Below are positions 27,898-35,426 of a DNA stretch of 64,000 nucleotides, in pieces. The stretch is taken from assembly GCA_016779205.1 (NCBI GenBank), contig JADHOC010000013.1, positions 1-64,000 of the forward strand, written 5' to 3'. Position 1 is the first letter of the stretch, and each line of letters begins with the position of its first letter. The notes under the pieces are model-generated. The model was not told where the DNA came from. It saw only the letters and a program-made list of their open reading frames with translations, and searched no databases. The stretch comes from Planctomycetota bacterium. GTDB taxonomy: Bacteria > Planctomycetota > UBA1135 > GCA-002686595. The translations under genes and the position numbers were made by a program.

Positions 27898-29178
27898 ATG
27901 ACACGACGAACTGAACGTGCTGCGTGCTCCGAGTACGCCAACCTCTCGAGGCGGGGTTTCTTGCGGACCGCGGCGGCGGGGGCTGCAGTGTCCTCGGCGA
28001 TGCCCCGGATCGCCTTCAGCGCCTCGCGCGGCAGCGGCGGGGGCACCCAGCGGGACGTCCTGATCAGCGTCTTCCTCAGGGGCGGCATGGACGGCCTCAG
28101 CGCGGTGGTCCCGTACGGTGACCCGGACTACGCGTCCTCGCGGGGACCCCTCGCGATCCCCGGGCCTGCATCAGGGAACGGCTCGGTGGACCTGGACGGG
28201 ACCTTCTGCCTCTCGCCCTCTGCTGCGCCGCTTCACACCCCCTACGCCGATGGACGCCTCCTGGTCGTCCACGCTGCCGGTGCGCCGATCCACACGCTCT
28301 CGCACTTCGACGGCATGCGACGCTGGGAGACCGCGACCCCCGCGGGCAGCGCGCTCCCCCTCTCGGAGGGCTGGGTCTCGCGGCACCTCGACACGATCAA
28401 CCCCCTCGGGGCGGGCACGGTCCGGGCGCTCTCGGTCTCGGCGCTCCTGCCGTGGACGCTGACCGGTGCACCCGGCGCGATCCCGATCGCGGTCCCCGCC
28501 ACCTACTCCTTCCCGGGGGAGGCGGCCACGGCGGCCGATCGGCGCCAGGTCCTGACGGACATGTACTCGCCGCAGCCCGCGCCCCTCGGCCCGGCGGCCA
28601 TCAGCGCGCTCGACGCCCTCGACCAGGTCGGCGGCGTGCAGTTCTTCGGCTACACCCCCTCGAACGGCGCGGTCTATCCCGCTGGCCCCTTCGGAGGCGG
28701 GCTGCGGTCCGTGGCGACCATGCTCAAGGCGGGGCTCGACCTCGAGTGCTGCGTGGTGGACCTCGATGGATGGGACCACCACGTCCAGATGGGTCCCATG
28801 AACGGAACCTATGCCGGGATGCTGGACAACTTCGCCCGCTCCCTGGAGGCGTTCTACCTGGACCTCAAGAACTCCGGTGTGAGGTACACCCTGGTCGCTC
28901 ACTCGGAGTTCGGCCGCAGGATCGCGCCCAACCTCAGCGAGGGCTGCGACCACGGATACGGGAACGCGATGTTCCTCATGGGCGACGGCATCGACGGCGG
29001 CCGCGTCCTCACCCAGTGGCCGGGGATGGACCCCGCGAGCCTCAACGAGGGGGACCTCGACGTGACCATCGACTACCGGGACGTCCTCGCGGAGGTCGCC
29101 GAGCGGCGCCTGGGCAGCGCCGATGCCGGGCCGCTCTTCCCCGGGCATACCGCGATGCACCTGGGCGTGACGATCTAG
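27898..29178 (+). CDS. DUF1501 family Tat-exported protein
   Basis: 426 residues starting with a twin-arginine signal (LSRRGFLRTAAAGAAVSS, residues 16-33) and a predicted cleavage before the mature domain. The body has the sulfatase-like DUF1501 pattern: VFLRGGMDGLSAVVPYGD, HTLSHFDGMRRWET, DGWDHHVQMG, LVAHSEFGRRIAPN and CDHGYGNAMFLMGD. The family belongs to the alkaline-phosphatase-like superfamily, but its substrate is unknown. It partners the DUF1800 gene immediately upstream. A 17-bp terminator hairpin follows the stop. Confidence 0.92.
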   Translation: MTRRTERAACSEYANLSRRGFLRTAAAGAAVSSAMPRIAFSASRGSGGGTQRDVLISVFLRGGMDGLSAVVPYGDPDYASSRGPLAIPGPASGNGSVDLDGTFCLSPSAAPLHTPYADGRLLVVHAAGAPIHTLSHFDGMRRWETATPAGSALPLSEGWVSRHLDTINPLGAGTVRALSVSALLPWTLTGAPGAIPIAVPATYSFPGEAATAADRRQVLTDMYSPQPAPLGPAAISALDALDQVGGVQFFGYTPSNGAVYPAGPFGGGLRSVATMLKAGLDLECCVVDLDGWDHHVQMGPMNGTYAGMLDNFARSLEAFYLDLKNSGVRYTLVAHSEFGRRIAPNLSEGCDHGYGNAMFLMGDGIDGGRVLTQWPGMDPASLNEGDLDVTIDYRDVLAEVAERRLGSADAGPLFPGHTAMHLGVTI

Positions 29179-29182
29179 TGCC

Positions 29183-29230
29183 CGGCTCCGCGGTCAGGGT
29201 GCCGTCCTCGACGCCCTGACCGCGGAGCCG
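29183..29230. terminator. Strong bidirectional terminator
   Basis: A perfect 17-bp inverted repeat (arms 29183-29199 and 29214-29230, left arm beginning CGGCTCCGCGG) with a 14-base loop. It separates the DUF1501 gene from the convergent radical-SAM/precursor operon. Confidence 0.75.
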
Positions 29231-29236
29231 AGGTGC

Positions 29237-29413
29237 TCACTTGTCGAACACGTTGGTCTCGCTGGGGCTGATGCGCTCCTCGACGGTCTCGACCGTGAGG
29301 TCGAGGCCCTCCAGATCGAGCGCCTCGCCGCCGGCCGCCGTGGGGGCCTCCGAGCTCTCGTCGTGGCTGTCCTCGAGCTCGGCGTCTTCACGCTGGTCCT
29401 TGTTCTGATTCAT
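29237..29413 (-). CDS. Candidate RiPP precursor peptide (58 aa)
   Basis: From the ATG at 29413 a 58-residue acidic peptide reads to a TGA at 29239-29237. The first ~35 residues are Asp/Glu/Ser-rich with no hydrophobic stretch. A LDLEGLDLTVETVEERI helix-like segment (32-48) follows, and the tail is SPSETNVFDK. It lies 23 bp after two overlapping radical SAM genes, one carrying a C-terminal RRE-like domain, and before the operon terminator. An amphipathic leader plus short tail in this position is what a ribosomally made, enzyme-modified peptide should look like. Product and modified residues are unknown; there is no Cys. Confidence 0.55.
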   Translation of the reverse strand: MNQNKDQREDAELEDSHDESSEAPTAAGGEALDLEGLDLTVETVEERISPSETNVFDK

Positions 29414-29436
29414 CGCTGGTTCCGTCGGTTGGTGGA

Positions 29437-31740
29437 TCAGCCCTGCGCGCTCGCGAGGGCCGGAGAGGGGGTGGGCGTTGGGGTCTTCGAGCGAAGGACG
29501 CCGAGTCGATGGAGCTCGGCGGCGAACTGCTCGAGTCGATCGAGCGCGGCCTCGCTGGCGCCGCCGCGGCGCTGGGCCTCGATGAGCGAGCCGAGGGTCC
29601 CGTGCTGGCGGAGGGCAGCGAGCACCCGGGCTCCGCCGTCACGGAGCTCCACGAACTCGCCGTTCTCTGCGTCGTACAGGAGGAAGCGCTCCTTGACCTC
29701 GAGCGGCGGGAGCTGCTCCTCGGCCACCTGGTCCGCGTCCCTCACGTAGCGGCCAGTCAGGAAGTCTGGGCGGGCCGCACGGGCGAGGGGGTCGCTCAGG
29801 GTCCGCACCGCCTCGGAGTAGCTGAAGTCCAGCGGGACCGTGACCAGGCCTGGGCTCACCTTCAGCCCAGGATCAGCAGCGCGCTGGGCCCGGGCCTCGG
29901 TCCGGTCGGCGCACCGGCCAGAGAACCCCTGGGGGGTCTCACCGGAGGCGAGGTGCAGGAAGTAGTGACTCTTCTGCATGAAGTAGAAGATGTTGTCCCC
30001 CGAGAAGATCGCGAGGTTGCGGCGGAACGACGCCATCATCTCCTCGAACATCTCGGCGGCCTCCTCCTGGGTCATGCCCTGGTCGGCCTCGTAGTCGTGA
30101 TAGAGCGCGAGGTCCCCGGGGGCGTCGAGGACCCGGATGCCGAACTGCTCGGGCTCCTTGTAGGTCTTCGCCACCTCGTCGATGTGGAAGGTCTGGAGGG
30201 AGACCTCGCGGATGATGTCGGCGTGCTCCTCGATGAACTCGAGGGTCGCCCGGGCCTCCTCGCGAGTCTCCGTGGGGAAGCCGACCATGGCGTAGAACGT
30301 GACGCTGATGTCCGCCTCGGTGCAGTTGCGGGCAACCTCGACCACGGACTTGAGGCTCTGCCCCTTCATCATCATCTTCAGGATCCGCTTCGTCGCGGAC
30401 TCGAAGCCGAAGAGGAGCTTGCGGCACCCCGATTCATAGAGGCGCTTCGCGCCATCCGCGTCGTAGGCCTTGGGCTCGATGCGCGCATCCGCCCACCAGG
30501 TGACGCCTGCCTCCGCCTCGATGAGCCGTTCGGGGAGGTCCTTGATCATGCCCGGCGGCATGCAGTCGGTGATGAAGTTGAAATGGGTGGACGCGTAGCG
30601 GTCCCGGAGCTCCACGACGTGCCGGGCGATTGTCTCGGAGGAGCGCGTGCGGTAGCCGGGGCCGATCACGGTCGGGAGCGTGCAGAAGGTGCACTCGCCG
30701 TAGTAGCAGCCGCGGTTCACGTCGTAGGGGATGACCACCCGGGGTGAGAAGTACTTCTCCATCGGGAGCCCGTCGAGGTCCGGCGCCGGGGCGTCATCGA
30801 GCTTGATGGGATGCGCCGCCATGTTCTTGACGGCTACCGGGTGGTCGGGGTCGGAGCGGTCCCACCAGGCGAGGCTCCCGACGTCCTCGAGGCCCTCACC
30901 GAGTCGGAGCGCCTCGCAGAGCATCAGGAGCGGACGCTCGCCCTCGTGAAAGACGATGGAGTCGAAGCACTCGGCCATGCCCGGCGCGGCCATCACCTTG
31001 TCGCCGATGTAGGCGAGGAAGCCCCCGCCCATGGTGATGTGACAGTCAGGGAGCGCGGCCTTCACCATCCGGGCGAGGGTGAGGGCCGGGATCAGCTGGC
31101 TGCCATAGAGGACGGAGAGGCCGAGCACACGCGGCTCGCGCTCGATGAGCCGCGGCATGACCTGCTCGCGATAGAACTCGATGAAGGGGTTCTGCTCCTC
31201 GTCCAGCGTGGCCGCGAGGACGTCCTCACTCGAATCGTTCGAGTAGGACATCGTGAAGTTGTGGGGGGTGAGCTCGCTGGGGTAGTGGGCCGACGAGATC
31301 AACCGCAGGCCGTGGTAGAGAGTCCTGACGGCAGGGATGTAGCGGTCAGGGTCCCAGAAGCCACGCTCGGCCTCGACCGTGTGGTCCTGTCCCCGGAGCA
31401 CCGCCTTCGCGGCCTCGACCCGCTCGATGACAGACTCCGCCGAGGCAGCGCTCTCGGCGGCGGCGCGCCAGGCGCGCATCTGTCCCAGGGGCAGGCGGTC
31501 CTCCTTGAAGCGATCGAGCGGGAGCCGGCGCTGGACCTTCTCCGCGGCGCGGGTGAGCGACTCGGCCGTGAGGAAGTGATCGAAGGCCTCCACCGAGAGG
31601 TCCATCTGCTCGACGTCGCCGTAGCCGCTGGCATGGAGCCAGGCCTTGAGGCAAGGCAGCGCGAGGTGCGGCTGGGTCCAGTGCCCCTGCGGCGGGAACG
31701 CGAGGGTGACGGGGAAGTCGTTGCTGGGAAGCTGAATCAT
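29437..31740 (-). CDS. B12-binding-type radical SAM enzyme with C-terminal RRE/PqqD-like domain
   Basis: 767 residues. The N-terminal ~330 contain a cobalamin-binding Rossmann-like region (VLGLSVLYGSQLIPALTLAR, then CHITMGGGFLAYIGDKV, then DSIVFHEGERP). The radical SAM core begins at NRGCYYGECTFC, with cluster cysteines 345, 350 and 353. This is CX4CX2C, one residue longer than the usual CX3CX2C. Residues ~660-755 (KERFLLYDAENGEFVELRDG, then LRQHGTLGSLIEAQRRGG) resemble the winged-helix RiPP recognition element/PqqD fold that grips a leader peptide. It probably methylates or otherwise modifies the peptide encoded 23 bp downstream. It overlaps the second radical SAM gene by four bases. Confidence 0.8.
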   Translation of the reverse strand: MIQLPSNDFPVTLAFPPQGHWTQPHLALPCLKAWLHASGYGDVEQMDLSVEAFDHFLTAESLTRAAEKVQRRLPLDRFKEDRLPLGQMRAWRAAAESAASAESVIERVEAAKAVLRGQDHTVEAERGFWDPDRYIPAVRTLYHGLRLISSAHYPSELTPHNFTMSYSNDSSEDVLAATLDEEQNPFIEFYREQVMPRLIEREPRVLGLSVLYGSQLIPALTLARMVKAALPDCHITMGGGFLAYIGDKVMAAPGMAECFDSIVFHEGERPLLMLCEALRLGEGLEDVGSLAWWDRSDPDHPVAVKNMAAHPIKLDDAPAPDLDGLPMEKYFSPRVVIPYDVNRGCYYGECTFCTLPTVIGPGYRTRSSETIARHVVELRDRYASTHFNFITDCMPPGMIKDLPERLIEAEAGVTWWADARIEPKAYDADGAKRLYESGCRKLLFGFESATKRILKMMMKGQSLKSVVEVARNCTEADISVTFYAMVGFPTETREEARATLEFIEEHADIIREVSLQTFHIDEVAKTYKEPEQFGIRVLDAPGDLALYHDYEADQGMTQEEAAEMFEEMMASFRRNLAIFSGDNIFYFMQKSHYFLHLASGETPQGFSGRCADRTEARAQRAADPGLKVSPGLVTVPLDFSYSEAVRTLSDPLARAARPDFLTGRYVRDADQVAEEQLPPLEVKERFLLYDAENGEFVELRDGGARVLAALRQHGTLGSLIEAQRRGGASEAALDRLEQFAAELHRLGVLRSKTPTPTPSPALASAQG

Positions 31741-33740
31741 GTCGCCGAGGTCGAGGAGGCCTGCGGAGGAGGTTGGGAGGTGATCTCTTGGTCGTCGGTC
31801 GGGGGCACGAGGATCCCCGACTCGATGAGCCCGGAAGCCGCGGCGCGGACCTCGGGGGATGCGAGGGCCTCGAGGATACGAGCATGGTCGCCCTCGGAGC
31901 GAGCGCCCTCGAGGGCACGTACCAGGCGGACGGAGCCGCCCGCGAGCCGGACGGTCCGGACGCCGGCGAGCCTGCCCGGGGCGGGGGCCGGGGCGACGAC
32001 GGCGAATATCAGCTCGCTGTCGCCGAGGAGGCGGCCGAGGCTGGCCGCGCCGTCACCGGGGACGCCGCTTGCGTCGATCAAGGCGGCGGTCGCAGCGCCG
32101 AGGTCGACCTCCGTGGAGATCAGCTCCGCGCCCAGCGCCCAGCGTCCCTCCCGCGGCCGGCGCGCCCCGCGGGCGGCGACCCGGACCAGCGCGTTCTCCC
32201 AGCGAAGCAGGGACTCGACCAGCACGCCGTCGCCGGCGGTGGTTGCGCGCTCGCGGGCGAAGGTCTCGAAGGTCCGGCCGTCGGCGCGGAGCTCCCGGGC
32301 GAGCGTGAGGGTGGAGAGCCCGAGGAGGGCGGTGAGCGCTCCGATCGAGCGGGGATAGCGCATGAGCGTCTCGCCGAACTCCCCGCTCAGGAAGACGAGC
32401 TCCTCGAGCTTCCCGTCCGGGTAGGGCAGCAGCGACCAGGTGGAGAAGATGTCCGGGTGCCCGAGGATCAGCGCCTGCTCGGCGGGGGACTCGCCGGCGC
32501 CGAGCGCCATGTCGGGAGGGACGCTGGGGACGGGGCTGGACACCTCGGCGAGGTCCTCGCCCAGCTTGCACCCGGGCTGGGGGTTCACCAGGTGGAGCGA
32601 GAGGTTGACGCCGGCTCGCAGCGCCGCGGACGCGCAGAACTCGAGGGACTCGTTGAGCTCGTCGTCCCCTTCGCCCGGGAGCCCGAGGATCAGCGACAGG
32701 ATCGGCGTCACCCCGGCGGCCGCGCAGTCATCGACGACCTGGAGCAGGTCGACGTCGTCGCGCATGCCCTTCTGGTTGGCGGCCCGTACGGCGGGAGAGG
32801 CGGACTCGATCCCCAGGAGGACGCGATCGCACCCGGCCTGGCCCATGCTGCGGAGGAGCTCGGCGTCCAGGTGATCCGCGCGGGCGCGGACCTCCCAGGG
32901 CACCCGGACCCCGCGCTCGGTGAGCTCGCTGCAGAGCGCCATGGCGTGAGTTCGGTCCGCGCCGAACAGGTCATGGCAGAGGTACGCGCGACGGGCGCCC
33001 GGGATCCCCCGGAGGGACGCCATCTCCCCGACGAGCCGGCCGGCGGGGAGGGGGCGAGACCGCCTCCTCCAGGTCCGTCCGATGGTGCAGAAGGAGCAGT
33101 CGTAGGCGCACCCACGACCCGAGTCGAGGGGGACGAGCCCGTCCTCCTCCCCGGTGATCTTCTTGTAGCTGGCGATCGGGGGGAGCAGGTCCCACGCGTA
33201 GGGGGGGAGCTCGCCGAGGTCGCGGATCATGGCCCGGTCCGGCGCCCGGTGGATGCCCTCGGGCTGGCGAGAGGTGATCCCGTGAACGTCCCTCATGGCA
33301 CCGAGCCCGCCCTCGAGCGCCGCGCAGAGCTCGATGACGGTGACCTCTCCCTCCCCCCGGGCAACGAGATCGATCTGCTGAAACCGCTCGAGGAGCTGGA
33401 CGTCGACGCCTTGAACGCCGGGTCCGCCCAGGGCGATCGGGACCGAAGGCCAGAGCGCCTTCAGCTCCTGTGCGATGAGCAGGGCGATCGGGAGGGTCGC
33501 GCCCATGACCGAGAGGCCCACGAGGTCGGGGCGTCCGCGCCGGGCGAGCAGGGTCGCCGCTGCGCTGGCCAGGCCGTCCCCGGCCGGGAGTTCGCCGCTC
33601 CCCAGTCGGAACGCGAGGTCCTCGAGGGCCACGTCATGCTCGGTCGCGCGCAGGGCGCCACCGAGCCTCAGGAGGCCCGGAGGGGGCATCGAGTAGCCGA
33701 AGGTGTCGGCGTGCGGCGAGGAGGCGAGCAGGATCTTCAA
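31737..33740 (-). CDS. Second B12-binding-type radical SAM enzyme
   Basis: 667 residues. Residues 1-140 form a cobalamin-binding-like domain (VGLSVMGATLPIALLIAQEL, ALGGPGVQ, DLVARGEGEVTVIEL). The radical SAM core has a canonical RGCAYDCSFC (Cys211, 215, 218) followed by IGRTW, the SAM-contact segment RVLLGIESASPAV and ILGLPGEGDDEL. The C-terminal ~250 residues are low in recognisable motifs. It is the first gene of the operon and overlaps the RRE-bearing enzyme by four bases. Two such enzymes acting on one small peptide is typical of B12-dependent RiPP maturation; the reaction is inferred. Confidence 0.78.
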   Translation of the reverse strand: MKILLASSPHADTFGYSMPPPGLLRLGGALRATEHDVALEDLAFRLGSGELPAGDGLASAAATLLARRGRPDLVGLSVMGATLPIALLIAQELKALWPSVPIALGGPGVQGVDVQLLERFQQIDLVARGEGEVTVIELCAALEGGLGAMRDVHGITSRQPEGIHRAPDRAMIRDLGELPPYAWDLLPPIASYKKITGEEDGLVPLDSGRGCAYDCSFCTIGRTWRRRSRPLPAGRLVGEMASLRGIPGARRAYLCHDLFGADRTHAMALCSELTERGVRVPWEVRARADHLDAELLRSMGQAGCDRVLLGIESASPAVRAANQKGMRDDVDLLQVVDDCAAAGVTPILSLILGLPGEGDDELNESLEFCASAALRAGVNLSLHLVNPQPGCKLGEDLAEVSSPVPSVPPDMALGAGESPAEQALILGHPDIFSTWSLLPYPDGKLEELVFLSGEFGETLMRYPRSIGALTALLGLSTLTLARELRADGRTFETFARERATTAGDGVLVESLLRWENALVRVAARGARRPREGRWALGAELISTEVDLGAATAALIDASGVPGDGAASLGRLLGDSELIFAVVAPAPAPGRLAGVRTVRLAGGSVRLVRALEGARSEGDHARILEALASPEVRAAASGLIESGILVPPTDDQEITSQPPPQASSTSAT

Positions 33741-33845
33741 GGGAGGAGGCGACAGCCTAGCCGCTGGGGCGAGAGATCGGGAGCCCGGCTGAGGCCCGAG
33801 GAGCTACGATCCGACCCCGAGGATCGTTGGCCGGATCCCGATGCA

Positions 33846-35354
33846 ATGAGGCAAGTCGTCCACGACGGAGAGGGAGTTCGAGCTCGCCCGGGTTGGGTCC
33901 AGTGGGCGCCGGTGTTCGCCGCGCTCGTGCACGCACTGACCCTCGTCGACCTCGGACCGGTCGACGACGACTACATCGTCTACCGATACGCCGGGAACTG
34001 GTTGGAGGGGCTGGGCCCCGTCTTCAACCCGGGGGAGGACCCCGTGGACGGCGTGACGAGCCCGGGCTGGTTCCTCGCCGCGGCCACGGGCCTCATGGCG
34101 GGGTTCTCCCCGGAGTTCTGGACGCCCCTCGTGGGCGTGGTGAGCTTTGCGGTGCTCGTGGGGGTGGTGGGCCGCTGGTCGCGCTCGCGGGAGCGGAGTG
34201 CCCTGGCCGAGCTCGCTCCATGGTGGCTCGCGCTCTCCCCTGCGGTGGCCTGGCACGCCGTCGCTGGGCTCGGCACGCTGCCCCTCGCAGCAGCCGTCGC
34301 CGTGGGCTTCCACGGGTGGTCCCGCTGGGCGCTCCGGGGGCAAGGGGGGGCCCTCTTGCCGGGCGCCGCCTTCGGCGTCGCGTGCGCCCTGCGCGCGGAG
34401 GCCCTCATCCCCTGGGCTGTCTGCCTCCTCATGATGCGCCCGCCGCGGAGGCTGCGAGGCACGGAGGTCGGCGCCGCCCTTCTCCCCCTCCTCGTCCTCG
34501 CGCTCACCGCGGGAGTGAGGTGGTGGAAGTTCGGCGGACCCGCGCCCCACGCCTTGGCCTTGAAGTCCCTGCCGCTGGGAGTGGAGCTGGAGTACGGGGC
34601 GCGCTACCTGCTCCGTTCCCTGGGGGAGGGGGCGCTCTCCCTCATGCTCCTGCTCGCCCTGCTCCTACCACGCGGTGATGCCGAGTCGCGCGCCATCTCC
34701 TGGACCGCCCTGGCGGCCCTGCTCTCGGTCCTCGCGGTGGGGGGAGACTGGATGGTCTACTCCCGCTTCCTTGTCCCGTTCTCCTCCGTCGCAGCGGTCG
34801 GGGCCGCGGGGCTCCTCTCGAGCCTCCGCCCCCCTCGGCTTCGACTGCCGGGTGCGGTGGTTTCCCTCTCGGTCTTCGTCTTGCTGGGCATGACCGCCAG
34901 GCCGCAGGCGGCGTTCGAGCAGCGGTTCTTCGAGCACCACTGGCGCCGTGCGGGAGCCGCCTTTGGAGAGCTGGCGCCCAGGGGGAGCACCGTGGCCATC
35001 TCCCCGATTGGTGCCTTCGGTTGGAGATCTGGCCTGGAGCTGGTGGATGTCCTCGGGCTCACCCACCCGGCCTTTCTGGGGCGACGGCCGGACCTCGAGG
35101 GCGTCGGCGTGAAGGGGCACCACCGGCACGATGGGGGCTGGGTCCTGGATCAGGAGCCCGACTACCTGATCCTGGGCAACGGCGTCGTTCAGCCTGACAC
35201 GGGCACCCTCGATGTGAACCCCTGGGAGGCGGACATCGTCAGCGATCCGCGCTTCCAGAGCCTCTACAGGCCCCTCTCTCTCCCGCTGGATGGTTCGGCC
35301 ACGGGTGAGGTCGTCCCGTACTACGCGCGTCAGGGAATCCGAGCGCTCCGCTGA
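33846..35354 (+). CDS. Multi-pass membrane glycosyltransferase-like protein (GT-C/ArnT-like)
   Basis: 502 residues with roughly 8-10 hydrophobic segments. The first periplasmic loop reads VDDDYIVYRYAGNWLEGLGPVFNPGEDPVDGVTSPGW, the DD-Y-x-x-x-RYA-N-x-x-x-G-G-x-VFNPGE signature of GT-C lipid-linked sugar transferases, with catalytic Asp at the DDD. The last ~180 residues form a soluble domain. The acceptor is unknown. It is divergent from the radical SAM operon with a ~105-bp shared promoter gap, so a role in decorating or exporting the product cannot be excluded but is not shown. The start was chosen at the first ATG giving a short cytoplasmic N-terminus. Confidence 0.75.
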   Translation: MRQVVHDGEGVRARPGWVQWAPVFAALVHALTLVDLGPVDDDYIVYRYAGNWLEGLGPVFNPGEDPVDGVTSPGWFLAAATGLMAGFSPEFWTPLVGVVSFAVLVGVVGRWSRSRERSALAELAPWWLALSPAVAWHAVAGLGTLPLAAAVAVGFHGWSRWALRGQGGALLPGAAFGVACALRAEALIPWAVCLLMMRPPRRLRGTEVGAALLPLLVLALTAGVRWWKFGGPAPHALALKSLPLGVELEYGARYLLRSLGEGALSLMLLLALLLPRGDAESRAISWTALAALLSVLAVGGDWMVYSRFLVPFSSVAAVGAAGLLSSLRPPRLRLPGAVVSLSVFVLLGMTARPQAAFEQRFFEHHWRRAGAAFGELAPRGSTVAISPIGAFGWRSGLELVDVLGLTHPAFLGRRPDLEGVGVKGHHRHDGGWVLDQEPDYLILGNGVVQPDTGTLDVNPWEADIVSDPRFQSLYRPLSLPLDGSATGEVVPYYARQGIRALR

Positions 35355-35369
35355 TCAGGCACAAGTGAA

Positions 35370-35403
35370 GGGGGCCCCGGTCGCCAGCGCGACCGGGGCC
35401 CCC
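35370..35403. terminator. Bidirectional terminator hairpin
   Basis: A perfect 15-bp stem (GGGGGCCCCGGTCGC and its complement) with a CAGC loop between the convergent glycosyltransferase and KS-repeat genes. Confidence 0.7.
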
Positions 35404-35426
35404 GTACGAACCGCTCCCCTGGCCTC

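Noticed and set aside
31773..33845. Upstream extension of the glycosyltransferase frame over the radical SAM gene
   Set aside because: It is antisense to the radical SAM gene and the protein character begins only at the ATG at 33846.
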